Assembly: GCF_036404855.1 (NCBI RefSeq) | Contig: NZ_DASWYS010000268.1 | Span: 1-30,980 of the forward strand | DNA: 30,980 bases | Reading direction: 5' to 3' | From: Pelomonas sp036404855 | Lineage (GTDB): Bacteria; Pseudomonadota; Gammaproteobacteria; Burkholderiales; Burkholderiaceae_C | Shown here: one piece after another, positions 15,524 to 23,173 of the stretch | How the letters are laid out: each line of letters begins with the position of its first letter | Position numbering within the stretch: the stretch's first letter is position 1 | Notes under the pieces: model-generated | What the model saw: only the letters and a program-made list of their open reading frames with translations | Told to the model about the DNA's origin: nothing | The model's database searches: none | Position numbers and translations under genes: made by a program

Positions 15524-16534
15524 ATGGACAAGCTCAAGGCGATCCGCTACTTCCTGGCCGCGGCCGAGACGGGCAGCCTGGCCGGCGCGGCGCGGCGTCT
15601 CGAGGTCAGCGTGCCGGCGGTGCAGAAGCTGGTTGGCGCCCTCGAGCGCGAGCTGGGTTTGACCCTGCTGGAGCGCGGCACCCGGGGCGTGCGGCTGACG
15701 GCCAGTGGCAGCGAGTACCTCGATCAGTGCCGGTCTCTAGTGCAGGAGCTGGAGGCGCTGGGACAGGTCGAGCGCCGGCTCGGCGGGGCCGTCGAGCGGG
15801 TCGGCGGCACGCTCGTCGCGGCGGCCAATCCGCAGCTCGCCCACCATGTGCTGCTGCCGTCGCTGCCGCGTTTCCATGCGAGGTACCCGGACATCGAGAT
15901 CGACTTCCGCACGGTCAACCGCATCGGCGATGCGGACGCCGCCGCAGCCGACGTGCTGCTGCTGCACGGCTGGCCGGAGGTGCCACCGGACTATGTGCAC
16001 CGCCAGCTTGGCGGGGCGTGCAGCCAGATCATGGCGGCGCCCGGCTACTGGGCCGCCCACGGCGTGCCCGAGCACCCCTCGGAGCTGGGGCAGCACAACT
16101 GCCTGCTGCTGCGCAATCCCGCCGGCCTGCTGCTCGACCTGTGGGAATTCGAGCGCGATGGCACGCGGCTGGAGGTGCCGGTGCATGGCTGGCTGTCCAG
16201 CAATTCACGCGAGTCCGTCCTCGACCTCGTCATCGGGGGCCATGGCGTCGGGCGCTTCACGGAGCTGACGACGCGCCAGCACCTGCAGTCGGGGCGGCTC
16301 GTGCCGGTGCTGCGCGACTGGGACGTGCTGGGCGGCCCGCCGGTGAACCTGCTCTTCAAGGGCCGCGCGCGCCGCATGCCGCAGGTGCGCGCCTTCATCG
16401 AGCATGCGCTGCAGTGCCTGCGTGAGCTGGAGGCCGAGGGTGATGCGCTGGCGGCACGCATCCCGATGGACCGCCCGGCCTGGCATCAACGCGGCTACGG
16501 GAGGGCGTCGGCGGCGGCGCGCACGCGTCGGTGA
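15524..16534 (+). CDS. LysR family transcriptional regulator
   Basis: This 336-residue regulator has an N-terminal winged helix-turn-helix (about 1-60; the segment GSLAGAARRLEVSVPAVQK at about 17-35 is the recognition motif), a linker helix (to about 90), and a periplasmic-binding-protein-like effector domain (about 90-300). It begins MDKLKAIRYFLAAAETGS, the usual LysR start. The nearest GGAGG is 14 bases from the ATG, so translation initiation signals are weak. It is divergent from the Bug binding-protein gene with a clear dyad between them; control of that gene, with a ligand related to the transported acid, is likely but inferred. The final 25 residues are an Arg/Ala-rich tail beyond the usual family end. 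Confidence 0.94.
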   Translation: MDKLKAIRYFLAAAETGSLAGAARRLEVSVPAVQKLVGALERELGLTLLERGTRGVRLTASGSEYLDQCRSLVQELEALGQVERRLGGAVERVGGTLVAAANPQLAHHVLLPSLPRFHARYPDIEIDFRTVNRIGDADAAAADVLLLHGWPEVPPDYVHRQLGGACSQIMAAPGYWAAHGVPEHPSELGQHNCLLLRNPAGLLLDLWEFERDGTRLEVPVHGWLSSNSRESVLDLVIGGHGVGRFTELTTRQHLQSGRLVPVLRDWDVLGGPPVNLLFKGRARRMPQVRAFIEHALQCLRELEAEGDALAARIPMDRPAWHQRGYGRASAAARTRR

Positions 16535-16567
16535 CGCGCTTGTGGCGTGGGCTCAGAATCGCTAGCG

Positions 16568-16780
16568 ATGACTGAGCCCGATGTTCCCGACCCCATGCCC
16601 CAGCCGCCGCCCCAGCCCGACCTGGAGGCGTGCTGCGGCAATGGCTGCGACCCCTGCATCTTCGATCTCCACGACCTGGCGATGGACGAGTACCGGCGCG
16701 AACTGCGTGCGTGGCGACAGCGCCATCAGGCGACGGCCCCCGACATCGATCAGGCCAGCCGGAACACCGCCACCGACTGA
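16568..16780 (+). CDS. Oxidoreductase-like domain small Cys protein
   Basis: This is a 70-residue protein with a Pro-rich start (PDPMPQPPPQPD) followed by CCGNGCDPC, giving C22, C23, C27 and C30, then an FDLHDLAMDEYRRELRAW helix. This matches the small oxidoreductase-like domain family (PF09791 as I recall it), found alone in proteobacteria and in some mitochondrial proteins; the Cys cluster suggests metal or iron-sulfur binding, but the function is not established. ATG at 16568 is used; an in-frame GTG at 16547 is possible, and neither has a good ribosome binding site. The 3' end overlaps the 3' end of the convergent chemoreceptor gene by 31 bases. Confidence 0.8.
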   Translation: MTEPDVPDPMPQPPPQPDLEACCGNGCDPCIFDLHDLAMDEYRRELRAWRQRHQATAPDIDQASRNTATD

Positions 16781-18303
16781 ACGAGCTGCTGGGCCTGTTG
16801 CTTCAGGCTCTCCGCGGCGGCGGCGGATTCCTCCACCAGCGCGGCGTTCTCCTGCGTGGCGCGGTCCATCTGCGTGACGGCCTCGCCTACCTGAGCCACA
16901 CCGGAGCTTTGCTCGCGGCTGGCGGCACTGATCTCGCCCATGATGTCGGTGACGCGGCGGATCGAGGCGACCACCTCGTTGATCGTCGCGCCCGCGCCAT
17001 CCACCTGGCTGCTGCCCAGCTCCACGCGCTCGACGCTGGCGGTGATCAGGGCCTTGATCTCCTTGGCGGCCTCGGCCGAGCGGCCGGCCAGTGTGCGCAC
17101 CTCGCTGGCGACCACCGCGAAGCCGCGGCCCTGCTCGCCGGCACGCGCCGCCTCGACGGCGGCATTCAGAGCCAGGATGTTGGTCTGGAAGGCGATGCCA
17201 TCGATGACGCCGATGATGTCGGCGATCTTGCGTGAGCTGTCGCTGATCTCGCGCATGGTCTGCACGACTTGGCCTACCGCCTCGCCGCCGCGCACCGCGA
17301 CGCCCGATGCGGCCAGCGCCAGCTGGTTGGCCTGCTGCGCGTTGTCGGCGTTGCCACGCACCGTGCTGCCCAGCTCCTCCATCGAGGCGGCCGTTTCCTC
17401 CAGTGCCGAAGCCTGCTGCTCCGTGCGCGCCGACAGGTCATGGTTGCCCGAGGAGATCTCTGACGAGGCGGTCGCCACACCTTCGGCACCTTCGCGCACC
17501 TCGCGCACGATGGATGCCAGTCGGCCCTGCATCTCGTGCAGCGCCGTGAGCAGCTTGCCCGTCTCGTTGCTGCCGCCGCTGGTGATGTGCATCGCCAGGT
17601 CGCCGGCCGCGACACCGCTGGCCACCCGCACCGCCTCGTTCAGCGGGGCCGTCACCGTGCGGATCAGCCACCAGCTCAGGAAGCCCGCCAGGCCAAGTGC
17701 CACCAGCACCAGCACGACCACCTGGGTGCGCGCGCTGCTCGCCTCGGCCTCGGCGGCCGCTGTGGACAGGGCCATCAGCTTGTCGCCGAGCGCGACCAGT
17801 TCGTCCACCGCGCCCATGTAGGCGGCCTGCTTGGGCGGCAGGTCCACCAGTAGGCCCTGCGTGGCACCGGCGACGTCGCCGGCCTTGAGTTGTTTGATGA
17901 TCTGGTCGCGCACGGTGCGGTAGCCCCCGCGCGCATCATTGAGCTTGGCCAGGCCGGCCTTGCCGGCCTCCGTGGTCATGATCTTGCCAAGCTGCTCCAG
18001 CGTCTTGGCGGTGGACTTGGAGCCCGCATCGATGACCGCGTATTCGGCGTCGATGGCGGCCTTGTCGCCGTTGCTGCCCAGCAGCACCAGGTTGCGCAGC
18101 GCACGTGCGACGTTGTTGTTCGTGTCGCGAATCGAGCCGAACGCCTTGACCTTGGGATAGCGGTCCTCCATCGCCAGCTTGAACTGTGCGTCCATCGCTC
18201 CGAGCCGGGCCCATGCGAGCGCGCCCATCAGCACGATCAGCAGGCCCATAGCCGCGAAGCCCAGCATCAGCAAGGTCGCGATCTTGGTGTTCTTCAAGCT
18301 CAT
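16750..18303 (-). CDS. Methyl-accepting chemotaxis protein
   Basis: This 517-residue chemoreceptor senses a periplasmic signal and controls CheA. It has a transmembrane helix at about 11-31, a four-helix-bundle type periplasmic sensor (about 32-190), a second transmembrane helix (about 193-214), a HAMP domain (about 212-265), and a long cytoplasmic coiled coil with the highly conserved hairpin tip at about 367-417 (IDGIAFQTNILALNAAVEAA then RGFAVVASEVR). It ends VFRLA and lacks a C-terminal CheR-docking pentapeptide. The start at 18303 is chosen because AAGGA is well spaced before MSLKNTKIATLL; a longer frame upstream has no support and would put a basic, unlikely N-terminus before the first helix. 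No che genes are nearby, so it is an orphan receptor. The ligand is unknown. Confidence 0.96.
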   Translation of the reverse strand: MSLKNTKIATLLMLGFAAMGLLIVLMGALAWARLGAMDAQFKLAMEDRYPKVKAFGSIRDTNNNVARALRNLVLLGSNGDKAAIDAEYAVIDAGSKSTAKTLEQLGKIMTTEAGKAGLAKLNDARGGYRTVRDQIIKQLKAGDVAGATQGLLVDLPPKQAAYMGAVDELVALGDKLMALSTAAAEAEASSARTQVVVLVLVALGLAGFLSWWLIRTVTAPLNEAVRVASGVAAGDLAMHITSGGSNETGKLLTALHEMQGRLASIVREVREGAEGVATASSEISSGNHDLSARTEQQASALEETAASMEELGSTVRGNADNAQQANQLALAASGVAVRGGEAVGQVVQTMREISDSSRKIADIIGVIDGIAFQTNILALNAAVEAARAGEQGRGFAVVASEVRTLAGRSAEAAKEIKALITASVERVELGSSQVDGAGATINEVVASIRRVTDIMGEISAASREQSSGVAQVGEAVTQMDRATQENAALVEESAAAAESLKQQAQQLVQSVAVFRLA

Positions 18304-18445
18304 CCCGTCATCCTTCCCATGCCCCGGCAGGGGCGGTCGGCAATTCTTCATCGCGACAGCCGCTTGCGGCGTATGCCGCCGGCGATGGGCATGGGATTTG
18401 CGGCAGGACTGCACAATCACAGCTCCCGGATTCAACGTCCGCCCC

Positions 18446-18862
18446 ATGCGCCTGAAGCTCATCCTGTCCTTCGTCGCCCTGCTGCTGCTCGTGGCGGCCT
18501 GGTTCGCCTTTGCCTGGCACTGGAGCTACGCGTCCGGCGAGCGCGCCGGCTGGGTGCAGAAGTTCTCGCGCAAGGGCTGGATCTGCAAGACCTGGGAGGG
18601 TGAGCAGGCGCTGGTGTCGCTGCCCGGCTCCAGCACCGTCGAGAAGTTCCAGTTCACCGTGCACGACGAGGCTGCGGCCGAGGCCATCAACAAGGTGATG
18701 GGCCGGCGCGTCAACCTGCACTATGAGGAAAAGGTCGGCCTGCCGACCTCCTGCTTTGGCGAGACCCGCCATTTCGTCACCGGTGTCACGCTGGTCGACG
18801 AGATCTCGCTGTCGCCAGGCGTCACCGTGTCCCAGCCTCCGGCTTCGGCGGCCAGCCGCTGA
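18446..18862 (+). CDS. Conserved membrane-anchored protein of unknown function
   Basis: This 138-residue protein has an N-terminal hydrophobic helix (about 4-24) that acts as a signal anchor, then a soluble domain (about 28-125) presumably in the periplasm. The domain begins SYASGERAGWVQKFSRKGW and includes CKTWEGE (C48) and LPTSCFG (C103), the two Cys that could form a disulfide, followed by a strand TRHFVTGV. I recall similar uncharacterised proteins in beta- and gammaproteobacteria, sometimes misnamed 6-phosphogluconate dehydrogenase; nothing here resembles that enzyme. The start at 18446 places the hydrophobic helix at the N-terminus; a longer frame from 18179 is mostly antisense to the chemoreceptor. 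It is divergent from the chemoreceptor, with 142 bases between them. Confidence 0.78.
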   Translation: MRLKLILSFVALLLLVAAWFAFAWHWSYASGERAGWVQKFSRKGWICKTWEGEQALVSLPGSSTVEKFQFTVHDEAAAEAINKVMGRRVNLHYEEKVGLPTSCFGETRHFVTGVTLVDEISLSPGVTVSQPPASAASR

Positions 18863-18942
18863 GTGGCGCCTGGCCATCGAACTTGAGCGCGCGCAGGCCG
18901 CCCCGTCGCTGACGGGCCGGACGGCGTGGATGCCATGAGACG

Positions 18943-18979
18943 ACAACGATGTCCGGCGACACTAGCCGGATGTCGTTGT
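18943..18979. promoter_or_regulatory. Inverted repeat spanning candidate start codons
   Basis: The 15-base arms 18943-18957 and 18965-18979 match as an inverted repeat at 13 of 15 positions, with a 7-base loop. The two possible start codons of the following ABC exporter gene (ATG 18949 and ATG 18970) lie one in each arm, so an RNA hairpin here would hide both. It could equally be a DNA operator. Confidence 0.45.
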
Positions 18980-20823
18980 TCCAGTCCCTGACCTCGCGCT
19001 TCGAGCGCCTCGTCGACCCCTATCCCGAAACCGCCGGCGCCGCCCCGCCGACGCGCTTCTTCGCCTTCCTGTGGCGCTGCGCCGACGGCGTGCGGCCCCA
19101 CCTGTTCGCGGTCATGCTGTTCACGGCCGGCATTGCAGCCGCCGAGGCCTTGCTGTTCAGCCTGATGGCCTCGCTGGTGGACTGGCTGTCCACCCTCAAG
19201 CCGGCAGCGCTGTGGAGCCAGCCCCAGCCCGTCGTGCTGATGCTGCTGGGCGTACTGGGCGCCAGCATCGTGCTCGCGTCCGCCCAGGCACTGCTGAAGT
19301 ACCAGGGCGTGTTCGGCAACTTCCCGATGCGGCTGCGCTGGATCTTCCATCGCCGCATGCTGTCGCAGAGCCTGGCCTTCTTCGGCGACGAGTTCGCGGG
19401 GCGCATTGCGACCAAGGTCATGCAGACGGCGCTCGCCGTGCGCGACACCTGGCTCATCGTCGTCGACATCCTCGTCTACGTGGCCGTCTACTTCGGCACT
19501 TTGGTCGGCATCGTCGCCAGCTTCGACGCCTGGCTGATGCTGCCCTTTGCCGCCTGGCTGGGCCTGTACCTGCTCGCGCTGCGCTTCTTCGTGCCGCGGC
19601 TGGGCAAGATCGCTCAGGCCCAGGCCGACGCGCGCAGCCTGATGACGGGCCGCATCACGGACGCCTATACCAACATCGCCACCGTCAAGCTCTTCGCCCA
19701 TGGCCGGCGCGAGGCCAGCTACGCCAAGGCGGCCATGCAGGACTTCATGCTGACGGCCTACGGCCAGATGCGCCTCGTGACCGGCTTCGAGGTCGTCAAC
19801 ACGCTGCTGTCGGCGCTGCTCGTGGGCAGCACGGCGCTGCTGGCACTGTGGCTCTGGGGCGTGTCGGCCATCGGTGTCGGCGCCGTCGCCGCGGCCACCG
19901 CGATGGCGATGCGACTGAACGGCATCTCGCATTGGGTGATGTGGGAGATGGCGTCGCTCTTCGAGCACATCGGTACCGTCCAGGACGGCCTGGCCACGCT
20001 GTCCAAGCCGCAGGCAATCGCCGACGCGAACGACGCGGCCGAGCTGACCGTGACGCGAGGGGAGGTTCGCTTCCAGAACCTGCGTTTCGCCTACCCCAAC
20101 GGCAAGGTCGTCGTCGACGGCTTGGACCTGACCATCCGGCCGGGCGAGAAGATCGGGCTCGTGGGCCGCAGCGGCGCCGGCAAGAGCACGCTGGTGAACC
20201 TGCTGCTGCGCCTCTATGACCTGCCCGAGAACGGAGGGCGCATCACCATCGATGGCCAGGACATTGCCGGCGTCACGCAGGATTCGCTGCGTCGGCACAT
20301 CGGCATGGTCACGCAGGACACCTCGCTGCTGCACCGCTCGGTGGCCGACAACATCCTCTACGGCCGTCCGGGCGCCGACCCTGCAGAACTGACGCGTGCC
20401 GCCGAGCGCGCGCATGCCGACGAGTTCATCGCGACGCTTTCAGATCCCAAGGGTCGCACCGGCTTCGAGGCCTTCGTTGGCGAGCGCGGCGTCAAGCTCA
20501 GCGGCGGTCAGCGCCAGCGCATCGCCATTGCCCGCGTCATGCTGAAGGACGCGCCCATCCTGTTGCTGGACGAGGCGACGAGCGCGCTCGACAGCGAGGT
20601 CGAAGCAGCCATCCAGCAGAGCCTCTACACGCTGATGGAAGGCAAGACGGTGGTGGCCATCGCCCACCGCCTGTCCACCATCGCCGCGCTGGACCGCCTC
20701 ATCGTCATGGATGCCGGCCGCATCGTCGAGCAGGGCTCGCACGCCGAATTGCTGGCGCAGAACGGCATCTATGCGCGCCTCTGGGCGCACCAGAGCGGCG
20801 GCTTCCTGGGGCTGGAGGACTGA
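18949..20823 (+). CDS. ABC exporter, fused permease and ATPase half-transporter
   Basis: This 624-residue protein (617 if the ATG at 18970 is used) is a type IV (ABCB/MsbA-like) half-transporter that works as a dimer. A membrane domain with about six helices spans residues 45-340, followed by a nucleotide-binding domain at about 365-610. Motifs: Walker A GRSGAGKST (406-414), signature LSGGQRQR (517-524), Walker B ILLLDE with D541 and E542, and switch His in AHRLS. All catalytic residues are present. No adjacent genes identify a substrate, so lipid, peptide or drug export all remain open. The start region lies in an inverted repeat and has no clear ribosome binding site. It is convergent with the lipoprotein gene, 53 bases away. 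Confidence 0.94.
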   Translation: MSGDTSRMSLFQSLTSRFERLVDPYPETAGAAPPTRFFAFLWRCADGVRPHLFAVMLFTAGIAAAEALLFSLMASLVDWLSTLKPAALWSQPQPVVLMLLGVLGASIVLASAQALLKYQGVFGNFPMRLRWIFHRRMLSQSLAFFGDEFAGRIATKVMQTALAVRDTWLIVVDILVYVAVYFGTLVGIVASFDAWLMLPFAAWLGLYLLALRFFVPRLGKIAQAQADARSLMTGRITDAYTNIATVKLFAHGRREASYAKAAMQDFMLTAYGQMRLVTGFEVVNTLLSALLVGSTALLALWLWGVSAIGVGAVAAATAMAMRLNGISHWVMWEMASLFEHIGTVQDGLATLSKPQAIADANDAAELTVTRGEVRFQNLRFAYPNGKVVVDGLDLTIRPGEKIGLVGRSGAGKSTLVNLLLRLYDLPENGGRITIDGQDIAGVTQDSLRRHIGMVTQDTSLLHRSVADNILYGRPGADPAELTRAAERAHADEFIATLSDPKGRTGFEAFVGERGVKLSGGQRQRIAIARVMLKDAPILLLDEATSALDSEVEAAIQQSLYTLMEGKTVVAIAHRLSTIAALDRLIVMDAGRIVEQGSHAELLAQNGIYARLWAHQSGGFLGLED

Positions 20824-20836
20824 GCAAGGCGTCGGA

Positions 20837-20852
20837 CGGCGCCTGGGCGCCG
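20837..20852. terminator. GC hairpin between convergent genes
   Basis: CGGCGCC (20837-20843) and GGCGCCG (20846-20852) form a perfect palindrome with a TG centre, between the stops of the ABC exporter and the leftward lipoprotein. There is no T-tract, so a terminator role is uncertain. Confidence 0.35.
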
Positions 20853-20876
20853 CCGGTGGCATGCAGGCCTCTGGGC

Positions 20877-21896
20877 TCAACGCGGCGTCAGCCACGCACT
20901 CGCAGGCGGGGCTGCTCCGCGCAGCTGTGCGTCGAGGAACGCCGTGCTTAGCCGCGTGGCCTCGTTCAGATCGGCTTGCGCGGCCTCCGTCGCACTGCCG
21001 CTGCGAGGCCCGCGCGGCGCACCGCCGGCCGGGCCGCCGTTCATGCCTCCACCCATGCCTCCACCCATGCCACCGCGCTGCTGTCCGCCCATGGCCTCTC
21101 GGCCGTGGTGCTGGTCCTGCGCGTGCCAGCCGTCGGGAGCCAGCGTGCCGGACAGTGCGGCATGCGACGGGCCTGGCGGGCTCAACAGCCATCCGACGCC
21201 GGGGCGCAAGGTATCGAAGGCGCGGCGGCGATCGACGGGCTGCTTGACGAGGCCCAGCGCATCGCCGTCGGTGTCGCTCGTGATCAGCAGCGCGGGAGGC
21301 GTCGCTGCGGCCGCGGCCATGGGCGGCGGGCTGATCGCGATGACGGCGCGCGGCAGCCAGGTGCCCGCGTCGCTCCCCAGGTCCAGGGCCGCCTGCGCGC
21401 CGGTTTCGTAGCCGGCCACGGCGGCGCGCTGCCAGTCCAGCGCGGTGCCGCCCGCCTGAGGGCTGGCCTGCATCGCCGCGAGCAGGCGCCGCAGCGCATC
21501 CAGGCGGGCGCTACGCATCGCGTCGCCGTAGTGCACCTCGCCCAGTTCGCGGAACTCGCCGGCGCGCGCCAGCGGCGATCGCCAGGCGGCAGCGTCTTCC
21601 TCCAGCGGCTGCACCGCCAGCACCGCGTAGCCGGCCTTTGCCCAGGCAGCGGCCCAGCGCTGGCCGGCCTCGCTGCCCTGGCCGATGCCCGGCAGGTAGA
21701 CGACCACCGGCAGTGGCCCGACGCCGCCGGCACTGCGCGTGACCGTCACGCGCCGGCCCAGCACTTCGAAGCTGGAGATCGACAGGTTCAGCTCCCGCGC
21801 GGCGGTCTCGGCCCAGGGCTTGGGGGACGGCGGCCCGCCGGCGCAGGCGGTCAGGGCAAGAGCAGCGGCGAGAGCGAGGGCACGGGCAGGCAGCAT
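20877..21896 (-). CDS. Lipoprotein with alpha/beta-hydrolase fold, nucleophile apparently lost
   Basis: This 339-residue protein begins MLPARALALAAALALTAC, a lipoprotein signal peptide with lipobox LTAC (C18), so it is anchored to a membrane in the envelope. The rest looks like an alpha/beta hydrolase: VVVYLPGIGQG (oxyanion strand), AGYAVLAVQP, a nucleophile-elbow position at 162-166, and later SDTDGDA and GPSHAAL with a His at 245. The elbow reads G-Y-E-T-G, so the usual Ser of G-x-S-x-G is Glu164; it may be catalytically altered or non-catalytic. Residues about 269-292 are a Gly/Met-rich repeat followed by a Gly/Pro/Arg stretch. The start at 21894-21896 is chosen for the signal peptide; the longer upstream frame is antisense to the cyclase gene. 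The two genes diverge with 67 bases between them. Confidence 0.85.
   Translation of the reverse strand: MLPARALALAAALALTACAGGPPSPKPWAETAARELNLSISSFEVLGRRVTVTRSAGGVGPLPVVVYLPGIGQGSEAGQRWAAAWAKAGYAVLAVQPLEEDAAAWRSPLARAGEFRELGEVHYGDAMRSARLDALRRLLAAMQASPQAGGTALDWQRAAVAGYETGAQAALDLGSDAGTWLPRAVIAISPPPMAAAAATPPALLITSDTDGDALGLVKQPVDRRRAFDTLRPGVGWLLSPPGPSHAALSGTLAPDGWHAQDQHHGREAMGGQQRGGMGGGMGGGMNGGPAGGAPRGPRSGSATEAAQADLNEATRLSTAFLDAQLRGAAPPASAWLTPR
21042..21073. repeat. 12-bp tandem repeat coding for Gly-Gly-Gly-Met
   Basis: The unit CATGCCTCCACC occurs at 21042-21053 and 21054-21065, with a degenerate third copy starting at 21066. On the coding (minus) strand it encodes (Gly-Gly-Gly-Met)n within the lipoprotein. 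It is a short coding microsatellite, likely to vary in copy number between strains without shifting the frame. Confidence 0.8.
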
Positions 21897-21963
21897 GGCC
21901 GGACGATAACTCCCGCGGCATGTTCGGATGCCAGGCCGTCGCTGCACTAGCATGGTGCCGCTC

Positions 21964-23163
21964 ATGCCTCTCGACCTTGCGACCACGTTCACCATCAGCG
22001 TCATCGTCCACGTGATGATGGGCGCTCTGCTCGGCCTGTTCTGGCGCAGCGCGCGGCGGCGGCAGACCGCGGGCATGGGCTGGTGGGTGCTCAACGAGGT
22101 CGCGCTGGGCGCAGGCGCGCTCATGCTGATGGCCAGCGCTGTCCACCCGATCTGGCCGCTCGTGGCGGCCGGCAATGCGGCCTTCCTCATCGGCATGCCC
22201 ATGCTGGAGCTGGGCTTGCGCGTCTGGTTCGGTCGCCGGCTGTGGCCGGGCCTGGCCTGGCGATGGGGCCTGGCCGCGCTGGGATTCGCGACGTGGTGCT
22301 GGTCCTGGTTGCAGGGCTGGGACTATGCGGCCCGCTCAGTCGTCTTCACGGGCGTCAACACACTGCAGGCGCTGCTGTTCGCGCAGTACCTGTACTCCCA
22401 GCTGCGCGAGACGGCCGACCGGCCCTCGCGCCTGGCATTGCAGCTGATCGGCGGTGGAGCGCTGCTCATCATCGTCATGAGCCTGTGGCGGGCGCTGCAG
22501 AACTGGCCCTTTGCCGGCACGGGCCTGCCGCCGCCGGGGCATCTGCTGGCCGTGCTGATGGTGGTCAACATCGCCGTGGCCGTGACACGCGTGTCGGCCA
22601 TGCTGCTGATGCTGCATGGCCGCGTGGAGGCACGGCTGCAGCAGGCCAGCGCCGAGCTGGAGCGGCGCGCCAACGTCGACGCATTGACCGAGGTGGCCAG
22701 CCGCGCTCATTTCGAGGCCGCCAGCGCGGTGCTGCTGCGGCAGGCGCGCGCGAGCCGACTGCCGGCCTGCCTGATGCTGTGCGACATGGACGGCTTCAAG
22801 GCCGTCAACGACCAACTGGGTCACCCCGAGGGCGACGCGCTGCTGCAGCGCTTTGCCGACCAGCTGCGCGGCGCGCTGCGTCAGGGCGATCTGGCCGGCC
22901 GCATGGGCGGCGACGAGTTCGCCGTTCTGCTGTTCAACAGCTCGCTGCCGACGGCCATGCGCATCGGCGGGCGGCTGCGCGAGGCCGTGGCCGGCCTGCG
23001 CGCCCGCGACGGTCGCGCCGTGACGCTCAGCGCCGGCCTGGCCGAAGCGGCGCCGGGTGAAGACTTCGCGGCCCTGTACCGGCGCGCTGACCAGGCGCTC
23101 TACGCGGCCAAGGGGGCCGGCCGCAACTGCGTCATGGCGGCGGGCGGGGTGGACAGGCCCTAG
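21964..23163 (+). CDS. Membrane-bound diguanylate cyclase
   Basis: This protein of about 399 residues has an N-terminal half with about six or seven transmembrane helices (residues about 5-205), a short coiled coil (about 215-235), and a C-terminal GGDEF domain (about 236-395). The active-site motif GGDEF is at 315-319, CDMDGFK forms the metal-binding strand, and the I-site RQGD (306-309) lies five residues upstream, so the enzyme should make cyclic di-GMP and be product-inhibited. The membrane part resembles a MASE-type sensor but I cannot name the subtype. Possible starts are ATG 21928, 21952 and 21964; I prefer 21964 because the product begins just before the first helix, but no ribosome binding site decides it. 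proC follows after 10 bases, so the genes may be cotranscribed. Confidence 0.92.
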   Translation: MPLDLATTFTISVIVHVMMGALLGLFWRSARRRQTAGMGWWVLNEVALGAGALMLMASAVHPIWPLVAAGNAAFLIGMPMLELGLRVWFGRRLWPGLAWRWGLAALGFATWCWSWLQGWDYAARSVVFTGVNTLQALLFAQYLYSQLRETADRPSRLALQLIGGGALLIIVMSLWRALQNWPFAGTGLPPPGHLLAVLMVVNIAVAVTRVSAMLLMLHGRVEARLQQASAELERRANVDALTEVASRAHFEAASAVLLRQARASRLPACLMLCDMDGFKAVNDQLGHPEGDALLQRFADQLRGALRQGDLAGRMGGDEFAVLLFNSSLPTAMRIGGRLREAVAGLRARDGRAVTLSAGLAEAAPGEDFAALYRRADQALYAAKGAGRNCVMAAGGVDRP

Positions 23164-23173
23164 ACTCATTGCC

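Noticed and set aside
21042..21073. Short tandem repeats that might suggest a CRISPR-like array.
   Set aside because: The 12-bp units have no spacers and encode a Gly-Gly-Gly-Met run inside a lipoprotein gene.
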